Origin: Alicyclobacillus pomorum DSM 14955
GTDB lineage: Bacteria; Bacillota; Bacilli; Alicyclobacillales; Alicyclobacillaceae
Assembly: GCF_000472905.1 (NCBI RefSeq)
Contig: NZ_AXAR01000023.1
Coordinates: 1 to 41,261, forward strand
DNA length: 41,261 nucleotides
Direction of reading: 5' to 3'
Positions within the stretch are counted from its first letter, which is position 1, and the number at the start of each line of letters is the position of its first letter. Of this stretch, positions 15,778-23,608 are shown one piece after another. Under the pieces are notes generated by a model. The model saw only the letters and a program-made list of their open reading frames with translations. It was not told the origin of the DNA and searched no databases. A program made the position numbers and the translations under genes.

Positions 15778-16899
15778 GTGAGTAAAAGAGACTACTATGA
15801 AGTGCTTGGTGTCAGTCGCTCGGCCAGCCAGGATGAGATCAAGAAGGCCTACCGCAAGTTGGCTCGGCAGTACCATCCTGACGTCAACAAGGACGATCCG
15901 AACGCTGCCGAGAAGTTCAAGGAAATCTCCGAAGCGTACGAAGTATTATCGGATGCAAATAAGCGTGCCCAGTACGACCAGTTCGGCCACACCGATCCCA
16001 CACAAGGCATGGGGGGCGGTGCAGGATTTGACGGATTTGGCGACTTCGGCGGCTTTGGCGATATTTTCGACATGTTCTTCGGTGGGCGGACACAACGTGG
16101 CCCCCAGCGTGGTCACGACCTGGAGTACGAGCTGGAGATTGAATTTGAAGAAGCAGCTTTTGGCGTGGAAAAGCAAATTCAAATTCCTCGGACCGAGACG
16201 TGTTCCACTTGTACGGGCTCTGGAGCGAAGCCGGGCACGAAGGTGGAACAATGTTCAGTCTGTAAGGGGACAGGTGAACAGCAGACTGTGGTGAACACAC
16301 CGTTTGGCCGCATGGTCAATCGCAAGGTCTGCTCTGCATGCCGAGGCCGAGGTGTTCACATTTCCACGCCGTGTCCAGATTGTCACGGACAAGGTCGGCG
16401 CCGCGTACGTCGGACGGTGAGTGTACGGGTCCCTGCCGGCGTAGACAACGGAACCCGACTGCGCATACCGGGCGCTGGGGAGAGCAGTCCGAATGGAGGC
16501 CAGCCGGGCGATTTGCACATCGTCATCCGCGTACGGCCACACGAGGTGTTTGAACGTGAAGGCACCAACGTATATGTGGATTACCCACTGACGTTTGTCC
16601 AGGCCGCGTTAGGCGACGAAGTGGAAGTGCCGACGCTGGACGGTGCTGTGAAACTGCGTATTCCGGAAGGGACGCAGACAGGGACGTCTTTCCGGTTGAA
16701 AGGGAAGGGAATTGTTCGACTCGGATCTAACCAGCGTGGCGACCAACATGTGCGCGTTCACGTGATAACGCCAACGAACCTGACCGAGCGGCAAAAAGAC
16801 CTCTTTCGCGAGCTCGGCAAGGAGTTGGGGGAGACGCCCCAGGAACAGACGCGGTCGTTCATTGACCGCATGAAAAGCGCTTTTCTGGGAGACGACTGA
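15778..16899 (+). CDS. dnaJ: Chaperone protein DnaJ (Hsp40, type I)
   Basis: A 373-residue type I J-protein that delivers substrates to DnaK and stimulates its ATPase. It has all domains in order: J-domain ([20 protein letters not shown], with the essential HPD at about 34-36), Gly/Phe-rich linker (about 75-105), four zinc-binding CxxCxGxG repeats ([32 protein letters not shown]) and the C-terminal beta domains. The GTG start at 15778 has GGGAGGGGG nine bases upstream and gives the usual (M)[10 protein letters not shown]. It is 218 bases after dnaK, an unusually wide gap that holds the hairpin at 15592 and a possible promoter at 15738. Confidence 0.97.
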   Translation: MSKRDYYEVLGVSRSASQDEIKKAYRKLARQYHPDVNKDDPNAAEKFKEISEAYEVLSDANKRAQYDQFGHTDPTQGMGGGAGFDGFGDFGGFGDIFDMFFGGRTQRGPQRGHDLEYELEIEFEEAAFGVEKQIQIPRTETCSTCTGSGAKPGTKVEQCSVCKGTGEQQTVVNTPFGRMVNRKVCSACRGRGVHISTPCPDCHGQGRRRVRRTVSVRVPAGVDNGTRLRIPGAGESSPNGGQPGDLHIVIRVRPHEVFEREGTNVYVDYPLTFVQAALGDEVEVPTLDGAVKLRIPEGTQTGTSFRLKGKGIVRLGSNQRGDQHVRVHVITPTNLTERQKDLFRELGKELGETPQEQTRSFIDRMKSAFLGDD

Positions 16900-16933
16900 G
16901 GCAGGTGCCAGACAAGTGCATACTATGACTTCG

Positions 16934-16950
16934 GCGGCCCAAAGGGCCGC
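16934..16950 (+). terminator. Short GC-rich hairpin between dnaJ and prmA
   Basis: GCGGCCC, AAA, GGGCCGC: a perfect 7-bp stem 34 bases after dnaJ, followed only by TTCACG. It is probably a weak terminator or attenuating structure in an otherwise continuous gene string. Confidence 0.5.
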
Positions 16951-16972
16951 TTCACGTTATGAGGTGTAGCAA

Positions 16973-17917
16973 ATGAAATGGTGGCAAGTGCGATTCACTG
17001 TACCGTGGGAGGCAGCCGAGGCGGTGGCGGCGGTTCTCCACGAGTGGCCGGAAATCCAAGGTGTTTCCATGGAAGGCGGCCCACGAGAGTCCGTGAAGAA
17101 CCCGGAGTTCGGGGAGTGGATGGACGAACAACTGACGGACTCCGAAACGACGGACATCAGCGTGTACCTGCCCGAGACTGTCGCTGAGGCGGATATTCGA
17201 CAGCGGCTGGAGGAAGCCATTGTGCGAGTGAACGCTGCGGGTGTTCACGTGGGCTCTGCCCTAGACAATCTGAACATGTCCCTGGTCGACGAGTCGAGTT
17301 GGGAAAACGCCTGGAAGGACGGTTTTCAGCCCATTGCGGTCGGGGACAAGTTGATGATTATCCCGAAGTGGTGGGTAGACAAGGTCGAGATGGGTTCACG
17401 CGAAGCCGTGGTGCTCGAACCTGGGATGGCCTTTGGCACAGGAACGCATGCGACCACCCAATTATGTTTGGAAGCCTTGCAGGCCTTCCCACTGAACGGA
17501 GCATCGGTGATTGACGTCGGTTGCGGAACTGCGGTGCTTGCCATTGCGGCAGCCAAATTAGGGGCCCGTCAAGTGCTCGCGATTGATATCGACCCTGTGG
17601 CCGTCTCTGCCGCGCGAGCGAATGTGGCGGACAATGGCGTTGAACAGACCATCGTCGTGGAGCAAGGCGACTTGCTGTCTCCATCGGTCGACACGACGTA
17701 CGATGTGCTCGTGGCCAACATTCTGCGGGACATCCTCATTCGCATGATGCCACAGGCTGCGGAGAAAGTTGCTGCAGGGGGACGGATTGTACTGTCTGGC
17801 TTCGTCACGAGCCAGGAGCAAGCCATCCGCGACGCGATGGATACACACGGATTTGCGGTGGAACAGCGGTTGCGCAAGGAAGACTGGGTTGCCTTGGTCG
17901 GGAGGAAGCGCGCTTGA
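16973..17917 (+). CDS. prmA: Ribosomal protein L11 methyltransferase
   Basis: PrmA trimethylates lysines of ribosomal protein L11 using S-adenosylmethionine. The 314-residue protein starts MKWWQVRFTVPWEAAEAV (substrate-recognition domain, about 1-100), then carries the methyltransferase part: PGMAFGTGTHATTQLCLEAL, VIDVGCGTAVLAIAAAKLGA (SAM-binding motif I, about residue 181), VLAIDIDPVAV, and DVLVANILRDILI with the NxxxxL motif. The length matches Bacillus YqeT. The ATG at 16973 has GAGGTG nine bases upstream. It ends overlapping the TTG start of rsmE; dnaJ-prmA-rsmE-mtaB is a conserved order in Bacillus relatives. Confidence 0.95.
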   Translation: MKWWQVRFTVPWEAAEAVAAVLHEWPEIQGVSMEGGPRESVKNPEFGEWMDEQLTDSETTDISVYLPETVAEADIRQRLEEAIVRVNAAGVHVGSALDNLNMSLVDESSWENAWKDGFQPIAVGDKLMIIPKWWVDKVEMGSREAVVLEPGMAFGTGTHATTQLCLEALQAFPLNGASVIDVGCGTAVLAIAAAKLGARQVLAIDIDPVAVSAARANVADNGVEQTIVVEQGDLLSPSVDTTYDVLVANILRDILIRMMPQAAEKVAAGGRIVLSGFVTSQEQAIRDAMDTHGFAVEQRLRKEDWVALVGRKRA

Positions 17918-18678
17918 ATCCAAGAATCTTTGTCGATATACCTCTCTGCGAAGGGCAAACCGTGGATGTCACAGGAGAAGACGGCCACCATTTTGCCCGC
18001 GTGTTGCGCGTGGTACCGGGGGAACAGGTTGCGCTCGCTAGTGCAGGACAAGCGTATCTTGGGCACGTGACAGACGTCGATGTGCACAGCGGCGTCGTGC
18101 GTGTCTTGTTGAAGGAGCGTCTCGCGAGCCACGAGAGTACCACCAAAGTATACCTCATTCAGGCGCTCGCTAAAGGTGATAAAATAGATACCATTCTGCA
18201 ACATAATACGGAGCTGGGTGTCGCCGGCTTTCTCGTGGTTGCCACTGCGCGTTCGGTCGTCCGATTAGACGAACGCAAGAGCAGAGCGAAATTGAATCGG
18301 TGGCGTAAAGTTGTGCGGGAAGCGGCAAGCCAGTCACATCGGGATGTGATTCCCACTGTCGACTTTACAGCGCACCTTCCAGAGGCGCTGGCATGGTGCC
18401 GTGACCGAGCTCCAGATCTCGTCGCATTTCTCGACGAGAACGAGGACGAGGCGGGACTGTACCCAGTGTTGGAAAGCCGAGCTTGGGACGCGAAGCAACA
18501 GACCATCGTCGTTGTTGTCGGTCCGGAAGGCGGATGGTCCGACGCGGAACGGACGGAGTGGTCTCAGCAGGTGGACGCCATACGCACGTCGCTCGGCCGG
18601 AGAACGCTGCGTACGGAAACCGCGGGCCTTGTCGCCGCCTCCGCGATGTTACATCACTTTCGTCAATTAGGAGGTTGA
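17914..18678 (+). CDS. rsmE: 16S rRNA m3U1498 methyltransferase
   Basis: RsmE methylates N3 of U1498 in 16S rRNA. It is a SPOUT (knotted) methyltransferase with a PUA-like N-terminus. In this 254-residue protein the N-terminal part has GEDGHHFARVLRVVPGEQV, and the knot part has LAKGDKIDTILQHNTELGV, VVREAASQSHRDVIP, VVVVGPEGGWSDAER (SAM site, about residue 197) and SLGRRTLRTETAGL. All are family motifs. The TTG start at 17914 overlaps the prmA stop (TTGA) and follows GGGAGGAAG, so translation is coupled. The preceding gene modifies a ribosomal protein and the next one tRNA, giving a translation-modification cluster. Confidence 0.95.
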   Translation: MNPRIFVDIPLCEGQTVDVTGEDGHHFARVLRVVPGEQVALASAGQAYLGHVTDVDVHSGVVRVLLKERLASHESTTKVYLIQALAKGDKIDTILQHNTELGVAGFLVVATARSVVRLDERKSRAKLNRWRKVVREAASQSHRDVIPTVDFTAHLPEALAWCRDRAPDLVAFLDENEDEAGLYPVLESRAWDAKQQTIVVVVGPEGGWSDAERTEWSQQVDAIRTSLGRRTLRTETAGLVAASAMLHHFRQLGG

Positions 18679-18683
18679 AACTC

Positions 18684-20114
18684 ATGCCGACGGTGGCGTT
18701 TCACACCCTTGGCTGCAAGGTCAACTTTTACGATACGGAAGCTATTTGGCGCATGTTCAAGGCCAATGGATACGAACAGGTGCCGTTTGAGGAGAAAGCG
18801 GATGTATACGTCATCAACACGTGTACGGTCACGAACACAGGGGACAAGAAGTCGCGCCAAATCATCCGCAGGGCCATTCGCACCAATGCGGACGCCACGG
18901 TGGTTGTGACAGGGTGCTATGCGCAAATTGCCCCGGATGAGATTGCGGCCATCCAGGGTGTGGATTTGGTTGTTGGGAACGACAGAAAGACAAAAATTGT
19001 GGAGCTTGTGGAACAGGTACAACGAGAGCAGCATCCGTACCAGTCTGTTGGGAACATTCTCAAGACCCGCGAGTTCGAAGAGATGGACGTGCCGTTCTTT
19101 GAGGAACGGTCGCGGGCCAATTTGAAGATTCAAGATGGGTGCAATAACTTCTGTACCTTTTGCATTATTCCTTACGCGCGCGGACTCATCCGCAGCCGAA
19201 AGCCAGAGAGTATTTTGGCACAGGCGCGTAAGTTGGCGAAGGCGGGATACCGCGAGATTGTTTTGACCGGCATTCACACCGGGGGATACGGTGCGGATTT
19301 ACAGGGATACCGACTGGCACATCTCTTGCAAGACCTAGAGCAAATTGACGAACTGTACCGCGTCCGTATCAGTTCCATTGAGGCGAGTGAAATCGACGAC
19401 CACTTGATTGAAGTCCTCGGTACGTCGCGGAAAGTTTGTAAGCACCTCCACATTCCGCTGCAGGCGGGGCACAATCAAGTACTGCGCAAGATGAACCGGC
19501 ACTACACGGTGGAGCAGTACGCGGACAAACTGGCGAAACTGCGTCGAACATTGCCAGACGTGGCCATTACCAGCGACGTGATTGTCGGTTTTCCTGGTGA
19601 AACAGATGCGTATTTTGACGCAACAGAAGCGTTCATCCGCGAACAGCAGTTTTCACAATTGCATGTTTTCCCGTATTCGCCTCGGAAAGGTACACCTGCT
19701 GCGCGTTTCCCAGACCAGGTCTCGGAAGCGGTGAAAGAAGAGCGCGTGCATCGGCTGCTTGCACTGTCCGAATCACTGACCTTGGAGTATGCGCGGCAAC
19801 ATCAAGGAAAAGCGGTAGAAGTCGTCGTGGAAGAACCGTACCACGAGGAGTCTCGAAACAGCGCACCGGGGAGGGGCCCGGATGGACGGCCTGGATATTG
19901 GCTCACAGGCCACGCCGAGAACTACCTGAAGGTGGCATTCCCGGTGCCGGCGGACGTACAGCCTGAGTCCTTGATGGGCGAAGTCTGTAAGGTGATTCTG
20001 ACTGAGGTGGGCAGCCAACTTCAACTGGGTGAGCTCTCCGAACAGGTGACGTTTGCAGATGTTGACCTTGAGGCGTTTGACGAAATTGTTCAAGTGTCAG
20101 GGGGAACAGTATGA
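18684..20114 (+). CDS. mtaB: tRNA t6A37 methylthiotransferase MtaB
   Basis: MtaB is a radical SAM enzyme that adds a methylthio group to N6-threonylcarbamoyladenosine 37 of ANN-decoding tRNAs. The 476-residue protein has the N-terminal UPF0004 domain with HTLGCKVNFYDTEA, NTCTVTNTGDKKS and VVTGCYAQ (three Cys for the second cluster), then the radical SAM CNNFCTFCIIPYARG (about residue 155), the LTGIHTGGYG block, IPLQAGHNQVLRKMNRHY and DVIVGFPGET, and a C-terminal TRAM-like domain. It is slightly longer than Bacillus YqeV (about 450), with a Pro/Gly-rich insert (NSAPGRGPDGRPGYW) within the TRAM region. ATG 18684 follows TTAGGAGGTTG. The stop overlaps the next start (ATGA). Confidence 0.95.
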   Translation: MPTVAFHTLGCKVNFYDTEAIWRMFKANGYEQVPFEEKADVYVINTCTVTNTGDKKSRQIIRRAIRTNADATVVVTGCYAQIAPDEIAAIQGVDLVVGNDRKTKIVELVEQVQREQHPYQSVGNILKTREFEEMDVPFFEERSRANLKIQDGCNNFCTFCIIPYARGLIRSRKPESILAQARKLAKAGYREIVLTGIHTGGYGADLQGYRLAHLLQDLEQIDELYRVRISSIEASEIDDHLIEVLGTSRKVCKHLHIPLQAGHNQVLRKMNRHYTVEQYADKLAKLRRTLPDVAITSDVIVGFPGETDAYFDATEAFIREQQFSQLHVFPYSPRKGTPAARFPDQVSEAVKEERVHRLLALSESLTLEYARQHQGKAVEVVVEEPYHEESRNSAPGRGPDGRPGYWLTGHAENYLKVAFPVPADVQPESLMGEVCKVILTEVGSQLQLGELSEQVTFADVDLEAFDEIVQVSGGTV

Positions 20115-21409
20115 GTCGCATTGAGCGAGCGGCTGGCGGGTTGGTCATACGACTCGGCAAAGCCGGGAGAGAAGTCCTGATGATTGACGACAACTACGGG
20201 CACGTGACGTTTCCGAAGGGTCACGTGGAGCCAGGTGAGACGTGGGAAGACGCGGCGGTTCGGGAAATCCGTGAAGAAACCGGTGTAGAAGCCCGCGTAT
20301 TGGCGCCAATTGGCCGGGTGGAGTACCGGATTGAACGAGATGGGGAACCCGTCCGCAAGCAGGTTCGCTTCTTTCTGCTGGAAGAAATCGATGAAGCGGA
20401 CGAACCCGTCGTTCAGGAAGAAGAGATTCGCGCTGCGTATTTTCTGCCGTGGGACGAGGCCAAGCGAATCCACGACGAGAAAGGGTACGCGAATTGGTCG
20501 TGGGTGTTCGATAAGGCGGACGTATTGTGGCGCTGGCACCAACAACAGTGGGAGACGAAGTGGCGAGCGCTTCCGGCATCCACCGACGGCGCGGCCTTGG
20601 ATGAAGTCTGGGTAAACGTACGTGGTACTGTGGAGGATTTGTGCAAAGCAGTTCGCAGCGAGTTGGCTGTGGTTGCACCTGAGATGTACGAGCGATTGAC
20701 ATCGGTGCTACCAGCGTCGGCGGCCACTCCGACGCTTCCGAAGGACATTGACAACGCAGTCGAGTCCGTGCGGCAAGCCATTGAGCATACGCTTCTGAAA
20801 CCTGAGGCCAGTGTTTTGCATATTGAAAACGTGTGTCTTGACGCGCTCCGTCATCGGTTCAAAACGGTATGCGTCAACCCGCAACACGTGGCAACTGTCT
20901 CTGCGAAGCTACGGGGGAGTTCGGTGATTCCCTGCACGGTCATCAGCTTCCCGCTGGGTGCTTCGGATGCGGAAGCATTGGCGTATGAGGCTCGGCGAGT
21001 CGTCGAAAATGGGGCGGCGGAAGTGGATATGGTACTGCCTATCGGCTCCATGCGAGAGGACGATATTTGGACTGTATATGAGCACATCCACACCGTCTGC
21101 GAGACCGTCCATGCTGCAAACGCAAAAGTAAAAGTGATTTTCGAAACGCAGTTCCTAACGTACGCTCAAGTTGCCATGGCTGCGCTCATCTCTGCCGCTG
21201 CCGGCGCTGACTTTGTGAAGACCTCGACGGGATTCGCAGCTTCTGGTGCGCGGGTGGCGGATGTGGCGCTGATGGCGATGGCGACACAAGGGCGTTTGGG
21301 TGTGAAGGCGTCTGGCGGGATTCGCACACAAAAAGACGCAGTCGCGTTCCTGCGCTACGGTGCAACCCGCATTGGTACCAGTTCAGGTCCGAGCTTGGTC
21401 CGGAAGTAA
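20111..21409 (+). CDS. Fusion: Nudix hydrolase + deoxyribose-phosphate aldolase (DeoC)
   Basis: One uninterrupted 432-residue protein with two enzymes. Residues 1 to about 130 are a Nudix hydrolase: the Nudix box at 37-59 (GHVEPGETWEDAAVREIREE, then TGV) fits GX5EX7REUXEEXGU exactly, and YGHVTFPKGHVEPGET resembles Ap4A/MutT-type members. A linker (about 140-205) has Trp-rich helices. Residues about 212-432 are DeoC, which splits deoxyribose-5-phosphate to acetaldehyde and glyceraldehyde-3-phosphate: EVDMVLPIG with Asp306, DFVKTSTGF with the Schiff-base Lys370, and GVKASGGIRT with Lys399. The usual IDHTLL reads IEHTLL. In related Bacilli I recall deoC as a separate gene. The ATG overlaps the mtaB stop; the end overlaps yqeW by 27 bases. 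Both active sites look intact. The Nudix substrate is unknown. Confidence 0.92.
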   Translation: MSRIERAAGGLVIRLGKAGREVLMIDDNYGHVTFPKGHVEPGETWEDAAVREIREETGVEARVLAPIGRVEYRIERDGEPVRKQVRFFLLEEIDEADEPVVQEEEIRAAYFLPWDEAKRIHDEKGYANWSWVFDKADVLWRWHQQQWETKWRALPASTDGAALDEVWVNVRGTVEDLCKAVRSELAVVAPEMYERLTSVLPASAATPTLPKDIDNAVESVRQAIEHTLLKPEASVLHIENVCLDALRHRFKTVCVNPQHVATVSAKLRGSSVIPCTVISFPLGASDAEALAYEARRVVENGAAEVDMVLPIGSMREDDIWTVYEHIHTVCETVHAANAKVKVIFETQFLTYAQVAMAALISAAAGADFVKTSTGFAASGARVADVALMAMATQGRLGVKASGGIRTQKDAVAFLRYGATRIGTSSGPSLVRK

Positions 21410-22318
21410 GCGTTCCACAAGTCGCGCAAACGTGGTGGCGACGGGCCAAACGAGTACCGTACAGATGACATTAAAGAGCGTGTGTGCGTTGGCAATTTGT
21501 TGCGCAGGTGTGTCAGCCAAGTGAGTCATCCAGTCGGAAAAGGGCGCAATGATGGGTAGAAAAATCGTGACTCCGCCGACGTTCAACAACACGTGGGCCA
21601 AAGCGACCTGCTGCGCAGGACGACTTTGGCCCAACGCGGCAATCACGGATGTGAAACAGGTGCCCACGTTTGCGCCCAGCACGATGGCGATGGCGCCTGA
21701 TAACGGGATGAGAGACTGCGTCGCCAGGGCCATGGTGATAACGGTCGTCGCTGTGCTCGACTGGATGGCGGCACTCAGCAGGCATCCGACACAGACGGCG
21801 AGCAGCGGATTTTGTCCGGCATATTCCAAACAATGATGGAACCATTCCGTGGTTGCTAAGGGTTGCAACGCAGTCGTTAACGCTTCCAGGGCGACGATAA
21901 GCGTGCCGAAGCCAATCAGAGCCATGCTGGGGTTGCGAAGTCTCGGTTTTTGGCTGGCATATCCAAGAAAGCCGGCGGCGAGGCATGGAATGACAAGGGC
22001 CCACAAGTCAAAGGTCAGCATCTGCGGTGTAATGGTAGAGCCTACATTCGCCCCGAGCACGATTCCGAGCGCGTCGCGAAAGTACAAGCTGCCACTGGAT
22101 ACGAGCCCGACAGATATCGCCGTCACAGCTGCACTGCTCTGCATCAACGCCGTGACGACAGCACCCGTGAGGATACCGCGTGTCGGCGTTTTTGAAAAGC
22201 GTTTGAGCAACACAGGGAGTCGGCCATGCCCCATGCCTTCGAGTCCCTGTCTCATAACGTGCAATCCTCCGAGAAACGCTGCGAGGGACAGGGCGGTGAC
22301 GATAACGCTCAACCACAT
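21383..22318 (-). CDS. yqeW: Na+/phosphate cotransporter family protein (YqeW-like)
   Basis: A 311-residue membrane protein of the NptA/PNaS family, with two inverted halves each carrying the QSS signature: LMQSSAAVTAISVGL (about residue 54) and IQSSTATTVITMAL (about 200), each followed by the LGANVGST or LGANVGTC motif. It lacks the C-terminal PhoU-like domain found in longer members. Bacillus yqeW lies at the same place between mtaB and rpsU, which supports the symbol. The ATG at 22316-22318 (minus) follows AGGTGAGGTG; a longer frame exists upstream without a ribosome site. It is convergent with the Nudix-DeoC gene, overlapping its last 27 bases, and divergent from rpsU. Phosphate transport is inferred from the family. 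Confidence 0.9.
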   Translation of the reverse strand: MWLSVIVTALSLAAFLGGLHVMRQGLEGMGHGRLPVLLKRFSKTPTRGILTGAVVTALMQSSAAVTAISVGLVSSGSLYFRDALGIVLGANVGSTITPQMLTFDLWALVIPCLAAGFLGYASQKPRLRNPSMALIGFGTLIVALEALTTALQPLATTEWFHHCLEYAGQNPLLAVCVGCLLSAAIQSSTATTVITMALATQSLIPLSGAIAIVLGANVGTCFTSVIAALGQSRPAQQVALAHVLLNVGGVTIFLPIIAPFSDWMTHLADTPAQQIANAHTLFNVICTVLVWPVATTFARLVERLLPDQART

Positions 22319-22402
22319 GGACAACACCTCACCTGTCTGAGCGTATGCCCCATCCCTGGTGTACATGCCTCAATTTTGAGAGGTATGGCGAAAGGCTCGA
22401 GT

Positions 22403-22432
22403 TTGACACTTGTTTTTTTGCTATACTATAAT
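22403..22432 (+). promoter_or_regulatory. Strong sigma-A promoter for rpsU-yqeY
   Basis: TTGACA (22403-22408), 18 bases, TATAAT (22427-22432): both boxes are consensus. It lies 43 bases before rpsU. An imperfect inverted repeat (CATGCCTC ... GAGGTATG, 22364-22387) sits just upstream of the -35, of unknown meaning. Confidence 0.9.
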
Positions 22433-22475
22433 ACGTCTGATTCATGATTCGCTTTGCTTGGAGGGAGGGAGAGAG

Positions 22476-22655
22476 ATGTCCGAGATCAAGGTTCGCAAAA
22501 ACGAATCTTTGGACAGTGCGTTGCGCCGATTTAAGAAAGCGACTGCGCGCGATGGTATCCTTGCGGAGATTCGCAAGCGCAAACACTACGAGAAACCGAG
22601 TGTAGCCCGCAAGAAGAAGTCTGAAGCTGCACGGAAGAAACGCAAATCTTACTAA
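22476..22655 (+). CDS. rpsU: 30S ribosomal protein S21
   Basis: A 59-residue, highly basic small-subunit protein involved in translation initiation. The sequence [19 protein letters not shown], then [18 protein letters not shown] and a Lys/Arg tail AARKKRKSY, matches S21 over its full length. The ATG 22476 has GGAGGGAGGG upstream, with a further in-frame open stretch that is promoter and leader. It is the first gene of a two-gene unit with yqeY, as in Bacillus, driven by the strong promoter at 22403 and closed by the terminator at 23162. Confidence 0.97.
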   Translation: MSEIKVRKNESLDSALRRFKKATARDGILAEIRKRKHYEKPSVARKKKSEAARKKRKSY

Positions 22656-22679
22656 TTCCGCAAATAGGGGGATTCAACA

Positions 22680-23123
22680 GTGAACTTGACCGCGCAACTC
22701 ACCGAAGACCTGAAGCAAGCGATGAAAGCGAAAGATAAAGTCCGCTTGTCCGTTCTACGGATGGTCAAGGCAGCTGTGAAGAACCGGGAAATCGAAACCG
22801 GGCAACCCCTGACGGACGAAGAAGTCCTCGCAGTCATCCAGAAGGAACTCAAGCAACGCCGTGACTCCCTCCAGGCGTTCGAGAGTGCCGGACGTGTCGA
22901 CCTGATGGAAGAAGTTCAGGGAGAAATCGATATCTTGATGTCGTATCTTCCAAAACAGTTGACGGAAGATGAACTGAGAGAAATCGTTCAAGGTGTTATT
23001 GCAGAATTGGGTGCGTCTGGAAAGTCTGATGTGGGGAAAGTGATGTCCGCGGTGATGCCGAAGGTCAAAGGCAAAGCGGATGGACGTCTGGTTCAGACGA
23101 TTGTACAGTCGTTGCTCGCCTGA
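22680..23123 (+). CDS. yqeY: YqeY/GatB-tail domain protein
   Basis: A 147-residue helical protein of the YqeY family, related to the C-terminal tail of the GatB subunit of the tRNA-dependent amidotransferase. Its exact role is not established; tRNA binding is suggested by the relationship. Typical blocks are LTEDLKQAMKAKDKVRLSVL, LTDEEVLAVIQKELKQRRDS, IDILMSYLPKQLTEDEL and the C-terminal SDVGKVMSAVMPKVKGKADG. The GTG start at 22680 has TAGGGGGAT upstream. It is 24 bases after rpsU and is followed by a clear terminator. In Bacillus, yqeZ and floA follow yqeY; they are not here. Confidence 0.94.
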   Translation: MNLTAQLTEDLKQAMKAKDKVRLSVLRMVKAAVKNREIETGQPLTDEEVLAVIQKELKQRRDSLQAFESAGRVDLMEEVQGEIDILMSYLPKQLTEDELREIVQGVIAELGASGKSDVGKVMSAVMPKVKGKADGRLVQTIVQSLLA

Positions 23124-23161
23124 CCCTCCGGATCTTCCATATATTGCATACATGTTACGCC

Positions 23162-23190
23162 AAACCCGCCAGTATTCTGGCGGGTTTTTT
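23162..23190 (+). terminator. Rho-independent terminator after yqeY
   Basis: AAACCCGCCAG, TATT, CTGGCGGGTTT: a perfect 11-bp stem ending in six T. It closes the rpsU-yqeY unit. Confidence 0.95.
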
Positions 23191-23281
23191 GCGTTAGAAA
23201 CCGATCCCGACGGGGTTCAACATGTGGCGCGCGAGGTGGCATGATGTGTCCCAAACCGTGTACTAGCGTGTGTGCGTCAGA

Positions 23282-23289
23282 CATACGAT
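23282..23289 (+). promoter_or_regulatory. Sigma-E type -10 candidate for yqfCD
   Basis: CATACGAT matches the mother-cell sigma-E -10 (CATACAAT) at seven of eight positions and lies 22 bases before yqfC. In Bacillus yqfCD is a sigma-E unit. The -35 is not clear, so this is tentative. Confidence 0.35.
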
Positions 23290-23311
23290 GGATTGAGAAG
23301 GAGGGACAATC

Positions 23312-23608
23312 ATGCGCACGTGGAAGCAGAGAGTTCGTCGCGCTGCGACGGAATGGTTGTCCTTGCCACCCGATGCGTTGTTGGATGTCTCCCGCCTCAC
23401 CTGTCTCGACGGTGGGCAAGTGATTGTCGAAAACATCCACTCGCTACTGCGCGTGGCGGACACGGCGGTCGAAATTGATCTCGGCAATTCTATACTCCTT
23501 CTGCAAGGGGAAGGTTTTGTGGTCACGCTTGTCGCCGAGCGGGAAGTACATGTGCGCGGTGTGGTCGGACAAATTTCCTACCTCCCCAAAAAGGAGGGGC
23601 AGAGGTGA
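23312..23608 (+). CDS. yqfC: Sporulation protein YqfC (YabP/YqfC family)
   Basis: A 98-residue protein of the YabP/YqfC family, which folds as a small beta-rich domain and is made in the mother cell during sporulation. Motifs are the N-terminal RRAATEWLSLPPDALLDVSRLTC, then GGQVIVENIHSLLRV (the family's best-conserved stretch) and VTLVAEREVHVRGVVGQISY. The ATG has an excellent AGAAGGAGGGACA site. Its stop overlaps the GTG start of yqfD (GTGA), so the two are co-translated. The biochemical role is unknown, but it is always paired with yqfD. Confidence 0.92.
   Translation: MRTWKQRVRRAATEWLSLPPDALLDVSRLTCLDGGQVIVENIHSLLRVADTAVEIDLGNSILLLQGEGFVVTLVAEREVHVRGVVGQISYLPKKEGQR

Noticed and set aside
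20111-21409. A read error joining separate nudix and deoC genes
   Set aside because: The frame is open through the linker, with no stop, no ribosome site and no start before the DeoC half. I keep it as a real fusion, though a second look is worthwhile.
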